From Glandiceps talaboti (taxonomy: Eukaryota > Hemichordata > Enteropneusta > Spengelidae): a stretch of 64,000 bases of DNA. The position numbers were made by a program, and so were the translations under genes. The notes beneath the pieces were generated by a model that was not told where the DNA came from, made no database searches, and saw nothing but the letters and a program-made list of their open reading frames with translations. Positions within the stretch are counted from its first letter, which is position 1; each line of letters begins with the position of its first letter. Shown here piece by piece: positions 1 to 12,400 of the stretch. The stretch spans positions 1,116,001-1,180,000 of the forward strand of contig NC_135550.1 in assembly GCF_964340395.1 (NCBI RefSeq), written 5' to 3'.

Positions 1-715
1 GTTGGAAACATACAATGTCGCAATCTTTCATTTTCACTCACTTCTACTATCAAACCAATGCACATTGATAAAAACCATGAGCGGTCCCTTTGATGTAATC
101 TCTGCATTTATTAACATTGATAAAAACGATTTTCAAAGTAAAAAGTACCAGACATTGGCAGAAGACAAGAAAATTAGAATTTACATTAGGTAATGCAGGA
201 ATTGGTAATGGCTTCTCCTCTGTGACAAGCACAGCTGTGACACATGATATTGTACATGTAGTATGATGTACCCAGTCCCATGACGATAAAGACGTAACAC
301 ATGTAAGTGTTGACAACTTTCAATGCATGGTCAGTGAATAGCTCTGCCAGTATCATATACCCAACGTGATTGGGTGAAATTGCTCACTTTTTTGTAAGCT
401 GCGATCCTATTGGTCATATATGATGTAGTGACCTAATTACATTAATTATTTCACAACATGGCGACTTGTAAAAAGACTAGCGTAGCGATCACACTTGGAG
501 GTTGGAATGCGCCGTATACAGTCATCTTATGAAGGGAAATTTACATTTTTAGCAATGTTACATTCCTAGAAAGAATACTGATGTTTCTGTGATGTAAATA
601 GCAGATTGAATTACGACATACCATCGTACGGAAGAATTGAAGCTACGTATGTTGATGCGAGTCCACCCACGTGGAATATGTTTACAGTTACACATCGTTG
701 TATGTACTACAAAAT
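1..715. other. Non-coding flank, presumed CCNK intron
   Basis: I see no convincing exon, RNA gene or repeat boundary here. The splice donor of the cyclin K exon at 3579-3660 points towards lower coordinates on the minus strand, so this stretch should lie in a cyclin K intron. I looked for the next cyclin-box exon on the minus strand and did not find it. That exon probably lies left of the window. Confidence 0.5.
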
Positions 716-2060
716 CAGGGTTCGTACACTTAAAGCAAAACAAAATTCCAGGACTTTCCCGGGGTTTTTCGTCAGTTTTCCAGGGGTATTCATATTGATT
801 TTGGCCATTTTCCAGGGGTGTTGACACTAAAGTATATTTTTTGGCCATTTTCCAGGGGTGTTGACACTAAAGTATATTTTTTGAATGACAGCTAATTGTC
901 TGATGTGGACGAGAAAAATCAACAACAGTTCCCATATGTCACAAAACATTTTAAAGACAATCGACACTATGCAAGATATTGGTTTCAAAACCACGTTTAC
1001 ACGCTAAGATTAACGGAGAAGCCTCTGTCCTACCCCGTAAGTAGCCGTTTCGTCAAGCTGGTGCATTGATTGTGTAAGATTGAGTCGCAACATTCGTCAG
1101 TCTAATTCAGACATATCCAGAAAAATAAATCAAAAACTAAAGTTTGTCCTCGTTATTGTATGGTTTGATGTTACTAGATTTATAAGTCAACTAAAATAAT
1201 TTCTTTCTTCAAAATTTTGAATAAAAACGTCATTTACGTAACGAAATTTCGAGCTATTAATAACTGAATACATTCATCGCTTGCGTCTCGATGTTTATGT
1301 ACGGATGCAACGAGTTGCGGAACATCGCGATTTCTCAACTCAACTTGACCATTGACGAATGTTACTGTACCGACAACATAAAACAGTAGTTTATTCTTTT
1401 AGAACATGTAACACAAATACCCATTTATCGACGACATAAAAGTCATAACCGTACTTCCACAACCCGGAAATTCAACTGCACCTCCCTAGGCCCTAGCCCT
1501 AGTATTGCCATGCCTGAGCTTGTAGTATGTCGACTAGTGTGCCAAACTTGTAACAATTTCTAATCGAAGGTTGATGATGCTTTGATACTCGCTACAGTGT
1601 TACGATAATCTTGTTAACAGACCTACTGTACATGTTACCCCCAGCCGGGACTGTTACAATATCATGTCCCTGAAATGACGACTGGGAGAATCAGATGTAT
1701 GGAGTAGCAATATACGCAAGATCGAAAGAAACACTGCGGCGCCCATTCAACTAATCATAGGCACGGTCTGTGGGGCAAAGTGTCTCGTGGAACGATCGCT
1801 TGACTGTCTGGGTTCAATCGGCGTGAATTTTTATTCATCACCGTGGCGAAAGACTGAGAAAATATTTTCGCGATTTCACATTTACGAGATTCTGAATCAT
1901 ATGAATGGGTGGCTCGAGCACAGACATGACGATCGTCAATATTAATTGATCGATTGAACATGATCATTTTCCAGGGGTAGGGCGCATTTTTCTAGGGTTT
2001 TCCAGGGCTTTCCAGGGAGGGTTTGAAATTCCAGGGTTTTCCAGGACCGTAAGAACCCTG
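716..2060. mobile_element. Non-autonomous hAT-like transposon
   Basis: The element begins cagggttcgtacac and ends with the inverted counterpart gtaagaaccctg, a classic hAT-style CAGGGTTC terminus. Both subterminal regions carry repeated copies of a ttccagggg/cctggaaa motif, the kind of array hAT transposases bind. Near the left end a 42 bp block is duplicated in tandem around 799-882. The flanks aaaat and aagat are an imperfect 5 bp duplication, so the insertion is old or the boundary is off by a base. No transposase is visible in its 1,345 bp. It lies in what should be a cyclin K intron. Confidence 0.7.
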
Positions 2061-3119
2061 AAGATATACCAATTCATGCCAAGTCAGTCATTTTCTAAAT
2101 CCTCCAAAATAATATAACATGACAATTTTTACGACATCGAGTCGTCATGTGATTGTAATGTACTCTTTTGTACTTTTGTTCAAATCAATAGAATAGACGA
2201 TGTCATTCGTGTCGTTCGAAGCCAAGAGTTTGAAGTAGTCTGGAGCTGAGACTGCCATGTGTTTGCTGTATTGTAATACTATGTATGGTTACCTAAAAGT
2301 GTTGTCAACTTGTGTTTTAATTAAATTACAATCATTATCATGCACATGCAGATTAAAAAAATGAAATTATTCTGTTGTCCCCCCCTATTTTGAACTAAAT
2401 CCCCCAAAATGTTATGCAAGGGGGGGGGGGGGGACAATCAGTATACGGTACTTTAATCTGGCGTATTATCATTCGTATGTAGCCTGCACAACTTCAAATT
2501 TATTGTGAGGGAAACCGCCAGCTGTTGTCCCATGGGAGTTACATGAATTTCGATTAAAAGTATACCTTGTCAATCATTTATTAGCTTAGGTATCATACTG
2601 TCTTATCATTGGTATGAATATTATACAAATGCTAACTTGTTGCCAAGTAGACCTCTGTAGTAGACCGACTACTTTTGCGACAGTCCCAAGAGAATTACGT
2701 GAATAAATTACATGTTTGTCAAATTACGAGAATAAATTACATGCATTCAACTCTCATTACAATGCAGTCTCATTATTGCCCCCAACACACATTAGCACTG
2801 GCGGTGTCTCAAAGGGGGCAAACAACTTTGGCGGTACGTCAAAATAATGATGAATAAACAATGCAAGGTCAGATTGTGAATGAATTTTTAGACGTATCAT
2901 GCGAAAGAATGGGAAGAACAAAAATTTCATTTGTCGCATACCAGGATTTACGTTCTTCTTTTATTAGCTCACACATACACAATCATCTATTCAAAGTTTA
3001 GGTATGGGGGGGGGGGGGGGGGGGTTCCCGTAACTTTGCCAAAAGTCGACATTGTAAAAAAGAAAGCCTGGGCGCTTGCCCGTGTGAGGGCGCTAACCCG
3101 AGGAGATACGGTAGTTACA
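2061..3119. other. Intronic spacer with poly-G tracts
   Basis: No gene is supported here. The stretch holds two long G homopolymers, 14 G at 2420-2433 and 19 G at 3006-3024, and otherwise AT-rich sequence. Confidence 0.5.
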
Positions 3120-3489
3120 ACTAGGAACTGTGACTAGATGTTTTACTCTTCATTGCAATGATAACCGTATGTTGTTTGCTAACAGTAAGCCTCATATGTC
3201 CCCTCTTTATGACACGTTCCCAGAGACACATACTTGCAAAAAATTGCATCCCCAATGTCAAATATGGTGTGAAATACACACAAATAATGCGTTAAGTTAT
3301 TCAATCAATCATCAAATCCAATACATCATGATCATATAGTTACATACATTGTATACATATACATGTACACTAAAACCATTAATTTAGGAATGCATGCATA
3401 TGGGCTACCAGTCACTGCTCTCGGGCTACCAAATTTAAATGATGGTAGCCCACCTGGGCTACCAAGAAAAAAACAAATTTTGAGCCCTG
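3120..3489 (-). mobile_element. End fragment of a hAT-type MITE
   Basis: This is a diverged inverted copy of the left end of the element at 25953-27442. Matching landmarks in reverse orientation are the terminus ttttgagccctg (ending 3489), the palindromic subterminal block pairing tggtagccc with gggctacca, and the inner segment around 3130-3330. I could not find a second terminus to the left, so the copy looks truncated. It lies next to the cyclin K exon at 3579-3660, in the intron downstream of it. Confidence 0.65.
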
Positions 3490-3578
3490 GCCGGGCGATC
3501 CCTATAGTACTACTGAACCTCAGTTCAATTGTGCTAAAAATGACCTTGGGATTATTACTAGCATACTTTATTACTTAC

Positions 3579-3660
3579 ATATCTAGGGAATGTCTTGAAA
3601 GAATGGAACATATAAAACCTGTGAAAGTATACAACTCCAGTGGCAAGGGTATCATATCTC
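3579..3660 (-). CDS. CCNK: Cyclin K, cyclin-box exon
   Basis: Read on the minus strand, this 82-base exon encodes [18 protein letters not shown] followed by HSFKTFPRY. That is almost identical to the start of the first cyclin fold of cyclin K; the corresponding cyclin T segment is clearly different. The acceptor is acaacag|g (plus 3661-3663) and the donor is tat|gtaagt (plus 3573-3578). The exon starts with one base completing a TTG codon from the exon at 6224-6392 and ends on a full codon, so the two join in phase. Cyclin K is the nuclear partner of CDK12 and CDK13, which phosphorylate the RNA polymerase II C-terminal domain. The remaining cyclin fold and proline-rich tail are not in the window. 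Confidence 0.88.
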
Positions 3661-3924
3661 CTGTTGTATGGTGTTAAGGTAAATCATGTACTGTATTGGA
3701 TCAAAATATTTATATCATATGGTGATTGTAGAAACGCACAAGTCGTTGAATGTTTATTGCCTTTCAAATTTCACCTCTGAATGACAGCAAGGTTCTGCCA
3801 AGCTTGAATGTTGTCCTAGTAGCTAACTAATGTTCATTATAATTTGCATAATTAATATCTGTGACTAAATCAATGATACAATCAAAGTACATCAAAGACA
3901 AGTCAAGATGGGTAGGGTACGGGG

Positions 3925-4165
3925 GTAAGGGTAGGAACCTGTTCAAGCATGTCTGAGTTTTGGCTTTGGACATGAAAACTGTGCCAACAAAATCGCTGCC
4001 AGGCAGCCATATCGGATTGTATCACGATGAAAATGGATATGCACATGTATATCATTGAACACTGTCCTATACCAACTTTGAATGAGATCTGTTGAATGAG
4101 ATCTGTTCAAGCATGTCTGAGTTATGGCTTTGGACATGGAAAATTCGCAAACAAAATGGCAGCTG
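3925..4165. repeat. Satellite units of the ~150 bp family
   Basis: About one and a half units of the same repeat that forms the array at 8345-9260. It is recognisable from the blocks gagttatggctttggacatg, gccatattggat-like sequence and gagatctgttcaagcatgtc. It ends abruptly where LINE-like coding sequence begins near 4165. Confidence 0.8.
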
Positions 4166-4179
4166 AGGACAAAATAACT

Positions 4180-4780
4180 GTTGGGTTAACCAGTCCCTGT
4201 CAGGTGACATCATTGCAAATGCAATTATCACTAAATGTTCGAAAAAAATAAAATTTCTTTACAGAAATGCAAGGAATTTAAATCTTGAAACGAAAAAGCT
4301 TCTTGCGTCAGTGTTGATTCAGTGTCACTTTGACTATGCCTGCTCGGCGTGGTACTCAGGTCTTACTAAACGATCTAAGTCCCGGCTGCAGGTGGCACAA
4401 AACAAGATTATTAGATTTCTAGTAGATGTACTCACATTGGGATGGACGAATTTCATAAAGTGGGACTATTGTCAGTTGAACAGAGAATCAGCCAACTCAA
4501 ATTAAATCACATGTTTTAACATATACAATGGCTATGCACCTCAGTACATGAGAAATCAAATACATATATACAGAAGTAGTTATAATACGAGAAATAGCAT
4601 TTCAACCTTTAAAATTCCCAGAGTTAAAGGCTGCGGCATTCATACTTTTAGGTACACTGGTACTGCAGTATGGAACAGTTTACCACTGCCAATACGGCAT
4701 TCTCAGTGTAAAAGTGCATTCAAGAAATCGGTTAAAAACCACTTAATGTCTCAAATACTTGCCAACAGTAAAAGTTAGTA
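4180..4780 (+). pseudogene. LINE reverse transcriptase C-terminal fragment
   Basis: Two broken reading frames (about 4195-4505 and 4548-4778) together match the C-terminal end of CR1/jockey-type LINE ORF2 proteins. Landmarks are a CHFDYACSAWYSGL-like segment, QVAQNKIIRF, then TRNS, GTAVWNSLPLPIR and FKKSVKNHL near the end. The reading frame is lost around 4500 and the catalytic reverse transcriptase core is absent. This is the usual 5'-truncated, decayed LINE insertion. It sits in the cyclin K intron between the two recognised exons. Confidence 0.75.
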
Positions 4781-6223
4781 ATGTATATACATTTGTTGTA
4801 TTGTATTTCAGGAGTCATTTCAATGTTTTTTATGTTTCATTTCCATTTTACACTAATCTTGCTTCAATCACCTGACCAGAGTTCTTTGCCTACCACCATG
4901 TTGAATTTTTGAAAGAGGACCACAATGGAAATAACTATTAATTGCTTTGTTGTGTTATCCTTGGCAATACTTTTAAATGTATGTTTTTTACTATATATTA
5001 TTGCCAAATAAATTCAAATCAACCAAACGTGATCCTATTAAAAACAGTAAATGTCCTCTGAACTGCACAATAATGAAGACTCAAGTTACATTTGTACGCT
5101 TCGAATTTGACAAGTTTTTAAGTTTCTCACCAGAAAGTGAACTGTGTTATTTACCTGTACAGCTGTTACATTAACAAGTGCCCATACCCATTACCATGAC
5201 TGTTAGGCAAAGCAACATGCAATATGACTGATATATGTTTTTATCATATACCTATAGAGAGCAATCGTTGTTTATGATGTTTAACATGAAATATCACTTT
5301 TGATATGGGTAGTTAAATGTCATGATATTCATGTGAAACGTCATCAGAAAACACTTCTCTGCTTGGACAAAACACATCGATTCTGAACATAAACAAACAT
5401 AAATACAATGGTGGCCGATCTTCTACATGTATGTTGAAGTTTGGGATATTGTGTATGTCCACAACACTGAGGAATTTTCAAAACAAGAGTGATACTATTT
5501 CTGATCGTAAAGTCATAACAACACTGTACAGGTATACATTTTGCAATGGTATCACAGGCACTACTGTGAGTGTCAGCCATCCACTGACACAGTGTACATG
5601 TATGCTACCATACCACTATATACATGTAGTACTGATGCAGTGTTCTGCCAAGGTTTCCAACTAGTGGGGACAATGGCCCTTGGTTGCAAAAAGTGGGGTC
5701 ATTTGACAGGGAGTGGGGTCAATAATTTACAGCTGTTTTCCGTAGACCAAGTCAAAACTATTAAATGAACTATCAAGATCAGTGAGTTTGACAAGGTTTC
5801 AGGTTGAGATAGACACCATAATGATAACACACAAACATCACTTACACCATATAGGCTCTGTATTTAGTTAATGGTATAAACAGTAACAGCATGCACACAA
5901 CTACACAAGGTATAATCTGTTGAAGTCCAAACAAAATACATGGTCACCAGCCAGTGAAAGTTTGTAGAATCAGACAGTTTACAGCTGATTTGACAAAATA
6001 AAGAACAAAAATCACTGAGAAAAACATATACAGGATAACTGCTTCAGTATATTGACTACATTTTTAGGTATTTAATATCGGAAGAGTATGTGTCTAAACT
6101 TTAACAGATTCTACATTACATTCTACATTCTGTCATTAAAGGGCACACTGCTAACCATCAGGGAGCTACCCATAACAAAGAAAATGTAAAGTGGGGCCTG
6201 AAGACTTAAGTTTGAAAGGATAC
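4781..6223. other. CCNK intron remainder
   Basis: Sequence between the LINE fragment and the upstream cyclin K exon. The first part, to about 4975, looks like the LINE 3' untranslated end. I see no exon, RNA gene or clear repeat in the rest. Confidence 0.5.
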
Positions 6224-6392
6224 AATCCCAGACTGTTTCCAGCATCACTGATAAATCTTGCACCTTCTTTGCGGTACCTGGCCTCTGTTACAAAATCGAT
6301 GCCATCCTCTTTACTAGGAGTCTTGTCAAGTTCACTTCTTTCATAGTACCAGATAGGCATCTTGTATACTGTATACTGTAGAGCTTCTTGAT
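6224..6392 (-). CDS. CCNK: Cyclin K, N-terminal exon
   Basis: On the minus strand this 169-base exon encodes a segment containing PIWYYERSELDKTPSKEDG and TEARYRKEGARFI, ending in SLGL. It aligns with the cyclin K N-terminus just before the cyclin box, where other cyclin K proteins have a W-Y-W-D-K-K-D-L-type motif, TPS and ATEARYRREGARFI. The acceptor is ggtttcag|at (plus 6393-6394 complement) and the donor ggatt|gtatcc (plus 6218-6223). It begins with two bases of a codon and ends two bases into TTG, matching the next exon at 3579-3660. Reading past the donor gives unrelated residues and a stop, which supports splicing there. The first coding exon was not located; it should lie further right. 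Confidence 0.88.
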
Positions 6393-6652
6393 CTGAAACC
6401 ATTGATAATAAATACTGGGTATATAAATATTCACATAATTGAACTTTTGCTGACCTGGATGCATAATTATGTGACAGCTTAATTTTGCTAAAGTTGCCAT
6501 ATTTATTACGGATGAGTTTATACAATAACATTTATAAATACATTTATTGCATTTATACAAGCAGTCTCTACAGTCAGATTACATTCCGTCGATGCAGCGC
6601 AGCATCAAGAGGTGGAAAAAAGTCTTTTTCCACAACTAAGATTGTAAGACAA

Positions 6653-6778
6653 GGTTCACACCTTTCCTCTTTATACAGGATTTATGCATTGAGGATTGTA
6701 AAGCTAAGAAGGTCCTTAGCCTTACCCTTACAATCCTCAAAGCATACATCCTGCATAAAGAGGAAAGGTGTCAACCAG
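6653..6778. repeat. Foldback hairpin, arms ~55-60 bp
   Basis: Left arm starts ggttcacacctttcctcttt (6653) and the right arm ends as its complement, aaagaggaaaggtgtcaacc (6778). The arms extend inward through ggattgtaa/ttacaatcc to a loop of a few bases near 6715. Identity across the arms is roughly 90 percent. It may be a tiny foldback MITE or the source of a long hairpin transcript. It lies in the presumed first intron or 5' flank of cyclin K. Confidence 0.8.
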
Positions 6779-8055
6779 TCAAAGACTGGGTAGCAAATTA
6801 CATAATAATGGCTTGCTGCAGAGCCTCGTTCTGGCATATGCTTTCACGATGGCGATCTTGTCAACATCGTGTGAGGACTACACAGAAGTTTCCGTGGCTT
6901 ACAACCCTGTAAATCATGTTTTCACTAAATTTCCAAGGTAAATTTTTCTTATTTTGTAGTAAACAACCCATACAATGCGTATTTATATTGAATAAATGTT
7001 ATAGCAGGAAATTTGCAAGTTGTCAAATTACGGTCGATGCTAATGATTGTAGCTGTGTTGTGTCTGTGTTGAACTTTGTCCTAAAATTTTAGTTTATATT
7101 CATTATCTGTGCCAAACTTGGTGTCTCTACCTTATGTGGTCTATATTTCGTACAGATTTCAATCTAACCTTGCAAGTTCTCAAGTTAATGATTGTGGGTA
7201 CACATACGTACGTCTGTGTTGAATTTACCGTGGCTGACAAAATAGGTTCATAACGCTCAAAACAACACAAAATTTTGAAAACTAAAATTTCAGTTTATTT
7301 CATTATCTGTGCCAAATTTGGAGTCTTTACCTTATGTGGTCCATAAATCGTACGAATTTCAATTTGACGTGTAGTTAGAAAATTACTTAGACTGGGGTGT
7401 AACCATAGACCCTATGATGTACAAATGTAACAGTGTACCATGTGCGTACGTACGGTATGTAGGGTTGGGCTTCGATGGCCTTGAATGTATTTGTACAATA
7501 TCTGAATAGCATATCAATAAGGGGTCGACCTTTGGCCTAATTATGATATTTTAACATCCAAAACTTTTGACAAAATATTTGTAATTGACTGATTATTCAT
7601 AATATAGTGTGTAACATGTAAATATGACTTTTAAGTAACCTTGACATGGTTTTATAGGCAGTAAGTAATTCTACCAAAACATGTGTTTACCCATAGCAAT
7701 ACATGGTATTTCGGTTTTCTCACGATATAACAAAATGCCCAGGGGTGCGCGAGTGGCACCCATCAGATATGCTAACAGGACACCTTTCTGAGGTGGAATC
7801 TGCAAAAAAATATCATATAACTCACATTGCAAGGTTAACCCCCCAAAACCACCTCTGGCAACTGGACTACAGGGCTTGTTTGGGTGTTTTAAAATATAAT
7901 TCTTAAAATATAAGTCGTTGGTATTGCTTGTAAATTTACAAAAAATAAGATGTTGATTACATGAGATTCTGCGCTAAAATCTAGTTTTTTTTTCTTCAGA
8001 AAATATGTCAGTGGCACAGTTTAATATACGCGAGGTTGACGGCCATATTGATTAT
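6779..8055. other. Flank with an imperfect tandem duplication
   Basis: No exon is supported. Two related blocks, about 7068-7193 and 7212-7370, share tctgtgttgaa, cattatctgtgccaaa and accttatgtggtc, so this is an old local duplication of about 140 bp. Confidence 0.5.
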
Positions 8056-9490
8056 TTCAAGTGTGAACTATAGCGATTTGTATTGGCCCTTTTTCATGGA
8101 ATTATGCCTTGAAACGACCAAAATCAAACAAAAACAATAAATATACAAGTCATTCAGAATGACATAGTCCCCGCTATAATTGGGTTTTAAGGAATTATCA
8201 CTACTCTGATCACGCAACAACATTTGTGAACCTAAAACAAACAGACTTAGATATGTTGTGTGTGCTTGTTGGACATGGAATATGCCTCCAACAATAAAGG
8301 ATTGGTTGGGTATGGGGGATCATATCACGATGAAAATGGAGTCTGAGTTATGGCTTTGGACATGGAAAATTCACAAACAAAATGGCTGCCAGGCAGCCAT
8401 ATTGGATTGTATCACGACGAAAATGGATATGCACATGTATGTCATAGAACACTGTCCTAATACCAACTTTAAATGAGATCTGTTCAAGCATGTCTGAGTT
8501 ATGGCTTTGGACATGAAAATTCGCAAACAAAATGGCTGCCAGGCAGCCATATTGGATCGTATCACAACGAAAATGGATATGCACATGTATGTCATAGAAC
8601 ACTGTCCTAATACCAACTTTAAATGAGATCTGTTCAAGCATGTCTGAGTTATGGCTTTGGACATGAAAATTCGCAAACAAAATGGCTGCCAGGCAGCCAT
8701 ATTGGATCGTATCACAACGAAAATGGATATGCACATGTATGTCATAGAACACTGTCCTAATGCCAACTTTAAATGAGATCTGTTCAAGCATGTCTGAGTT
8801 ATGGCTTTGGACATGAAAATTCGCAAACAAAATGGCTGCCAGGCAGCCATATTGGATCGTATCACAACGAAAATGGATATGCACATGTATGTCATAGAAC
8901 ACTGTCCTAATACTAACTTTGAATGAGATCTGTTTAAGCATGTCTGAGTTATGGCTTTGGACATGGAAAATTCATAAACAAAATGGCTGCCAGGCAGCCA
9001 TATTGGATCGTATCACAACGAAAATGAATATACACATGTACATGTATGTCATAGAACACTGTCCTAATACCAACTTTGAATGAGATCTGTTCAAGCATGT
9101 CTGAGTTATGGCTTTGGACATGAAAATTCACAAACAAAATGGCTGCTAGGCGGCCATATTGGATCGTATCATGACAACAATGAATATGCACATGTATGTC
9201 ATAGAACACTGTCCTAATACCAACTTTGAATGAGATCTGTTCAAGCATATCTGAGTTATGGCTTTAGACGGGGAAAATTAGCAAACATAATGGTTGCTAG
9301 GCGGCCATATTGGATCGTATCATAAAACAAATTGACGTGCATATGTATGCCATAATATGTTGCCCCTGTACCAAGTTTGAAAAAAATCGGTCCAGGCATC
9401 TCCAAGAAACAGCTGCGGACGAACGGACGGACGGACGGACAGATGGACGGACAGACGGAACCCAATCCATAATCCAACCCATAATCCAAC
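8056..9490. repeat. Satellite-bearing repeat, seven ~150 bp units
   Basis: A composite repeat. The head begins gtgaactatagcgatttgta and contains catagtccccgctata (near 8164). The core is a tandem array with unit starts (gagttatggc) at 8345, 8496, 8646, 8796, 8946, 9103 and 9253, spacings 150-157. The tail has a cggtccaggcatctccaaga block and a GGAC microsatellite near 9420-9460. Related copies are at 13960-14766, 16060-19795 (split), 19967-20070 and 23003-23714. Because 150 is a multiple of three, overlapping minus-strand frames stay open across the array; I regard these as non-coding. Confidence 0.9.
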
Positions 9491-10080
9491 AAGCGACCTA
9501 TCGGTCGGAATAGCTTCGCTTCGCTTTGTTCTTTTTATTTTTTATTTTGGTAACATGTAGAAGTAGAAGTGGTTCAGATGTTCAGCTCTTTACTATGCAG
9601 TTTTGTTTTAGCGATGTAATAAAGTGGTTTCATATGATGTCTCACTATAAAACACATTTTACACAGAAAGTTGGTAATGTATTGTACTTTTATACCATAG
9701 TCACCATTTTATTAAACAAGCGACCTATCGGTCAGAATAGCTCCGCTGTTTTTTTTTAAATTTTATTTTTTATTTTGGTGACATGTAGAAGTGGTTCAGT
9801 TCTTCAGCTCTTTACTATGCACTTTTGTTTTAGCGATGCAATAAAGTGGTTAGTGGTTTCATATGATGTCTCACTATAAAACACATTTTACACAGAAGTT
9901 GGTAATGTATTGTACTTTTATACCATAGTCACCATATTATAACAAAAATTTACTGTTATGAAAAATTGCACAAAATCTCAGAAAAAAAATGACTGGGAAA
10001 TACACACAACAAAAAAAAAAAATTTTCTAACAAATTTACCAAGTCAACAACATTCAACTTGTACTAGTTGTAGTAGATAT
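9491..10080. repeat. Two tandem copies of a caagcgacctatcggtc repeat
   Basis: Copies start at about 9489 and 9717 with caagcgacctatcggtc and share gtggtttcatatgatgtctc and ttggtaatgtattgtacttt. A third copy lies at 13329-13640 and a partial tail at 13258-13329. The block following the second copy (about 10025-10078, aattttctaacaaatttacc) recurs at 13760-13816, so a larger unit was duplicated on both sides of 10.1-13.3 kb. Confidence 0.8.
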
Positions 10081-10117
10081 ATATATAGGGAAGAAATGTA
10101 TTAATCGCCATCTTAGT

Positions 10118-12400
10118 TTCCGTACGGCGACAATCCCCAAGTACCCGAAAGAGAGTCATTCTCAGCCAACAGGGTTTGACACTGGAGTAAAAAAGTCACT
10201 ATCCCACAGGACTAGTAAAATTGATAACGTAGTAGTCCTGCAAAAAAATTGGTGGTCCTATCTTTAAGTGCTTTCGCTTGTTCACTTAGGCTCTTCATCT
10301 CTCTTAGTTTTTGCTCTACTTCTAATTCACTTTTCCAAACCCCATCATATTTATTTCAAACCGTGTGTTGTAATTGAACTGTCTATTTCTTTGTAGTTGT
10401 TTGTGCATCATCAACTCCTTACTGTAATTTTATTCTCTTTTTTATGTTTTGGAACTTCTTCTCTTTTTTTGTTGCTTTCTGTGAGTAGTTTGTCTTAATT
10501 GGAGGGGGGGGGGGAGTAATAAGATGCTATGTGGTCTTATTTCTAGCTTAAATACTACATAACATTTCTGGTACACATTGATCTAACTATTGTATTTTTA
10601 AAAGACAAAAAATTACCTTCCCATGGAGCAAGTCTTTATAGTGTTCTCCTTAGTGCATATTAGAATGTATTTACAACATAAAAATAAATAAATTTGAAGG
10701 TTACCAGCAGTTACAGCAAAATTTTGTTACTACTTACATGTACAAGTCACCTCGTCTATATTCGTGTCTATGTACTTCCGGGTTGACATAAACGTTAAAC
10801 GTGATACAGTCGGCCCTATAATTACTAAGAAATGACAAAACCGTTCGCAAAATAAAGTTCAGGATTTTAATTTTTCAAACTGAATATCAATATCCACTAC
10901 ACATTCAATAACTGGTTTCGCGTATTTAGAAATGTGCCCCAAAACATGAACACGGAACACGGAACACGGAATCGTGTCAGTAGCCCCGTCTACACGGCAC
11001 TAAAAATCCTACCTGAGTATGGGGCTAGTGTTACTAAGTTAGCAGTTTCATTGTAGGCTGTAAGTTGTACCGGTAAAAAAACCAATCATCACATCATGTA
11101 GGAAGTACAAAAACATAGAACACGTTGTTTTCTTGCTGAATAAACTCACTGAAATAACAACACGGTCAAATTGCGTCTTCGATTTTGACAGCCACCATTG
11201 TTATGATTGAGCTTCACTTAGTTCCGTTGAACGTGGCCGGGCGAATGCTGACATCCAATTTGTACAGCGTTTTTACAAAGGGAGCTCGTCAATTACCTAC
11301 CGAATAATTAACTCAGAAACGTAGTTTAAATACTAACTGATCTAAAAATTACTGTTCAGAAAGACTACGCATCCGTACATAAATACGAATTCATGCGACA
11401 AAGATTTCAACTTTACTACTTGTTACAGTGTAGAGGCCAGCCTTACCCTTATTATACACATATCATCGTACAACTAATTTTATTGGCTATAATATTAGCT
11501 ACATTTGAAAGGTCTCACTTGATTGGCTCATCCTTCGCTATTCCCGTTTTCAAGAGACACCCCGCCAGAATAAAGTGCCACGTAGTACAGCAATGGCGCG
11601 AGATCGCCTGTTGGGCGACTTTCCCACCGGGTGTGCTTTTCGAAAACTACACAACACATGCTTTCATGACACGGAATCATAGAAAATCTACCCCGTTTCC
11701 AAACTAATCGTAATTTTATCGCGAATAGACAACCAGAGTTGGTCAAAATAGCAAATTAAAAATCAAATGAATTTTACTATGACCGTGAATTCATCATATA
11801 GCCGGTGGTTTGAATTCTGAGCTCCCTAATATACCTATCGAAAAGTCACTATCCCGTCGGACATTTTAGTAACCTTTACTGGTCCTTACAGAAAGTTACT
11901 TGACTCGCGGGATAGCAGACCAGCGTGTACGTGTATGTCGAACCCTTGCCATACGTTACAGCATAGACCCTCCTGGTTACAGTGGTAACACTCGTTCATG
12001 TTCGATTAAGTGATGAAGTGATCTTTTTTCAAATTTCTTTTCATCACAACAACAAAATCTGCGCGATCAAAAGTGTTGTAAACTAAACCAGAAAGAATTA
12101 TCGGGCTGGCTAAACTTCCCGATGAACTGGAGTAAGGTCCAAGTCCAAGTAAGCCCCGATAGTACGTGAGAAAATAGTCTCAAACTAGCGATACAACTTT
12201 CAAAATATAACTTGACATGTTAGAGTTATACAATTCAAGACGGGTTTTCACTCGAAAACAACAATTCTGTGAATAATGACACTGAACGCAGCGATTTCTC
12301 GGACGATGTTACCACTGCACTGTAACGTATGGCTGACAACGACTTGCTTCTGGGTTAGTCCCTCCTGCATCCGGGTACTTGGGATTGTCGCCGTACGGAA
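10118..12400. mobile_element. Candidate element with ~30 bp inverted ends
   Basis: The left end (10118-10147, ttccgtacggcgacaatccc and on) and the right end (12372-12400) are inverted copies over about 30 bases with one indel. The 2.28 kb between them holds no recognisable gene. I found no clear target duplication next to the arms, so the superfamily is unknown. Similar agtcactatccc blocks occur inside at about 10195 and 11846. Confidence 0.5.

Noticed and set aside
6167-6223. Extension of the cyclin K exon frame to its stop at 6166
   Set aside because: The residues after the gtatcc donor are unlike any cyclin, while splicing to 3660 gives a perfect continuation.
8348-8964. Two overlapping 197-codon minus-strand ORFs of near-identical 50-residue units
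   Set aside because: They are a by-product of the 150 bp satellite period. Both frames are open at once, and the same sequence is broken in other copies of the repeat.
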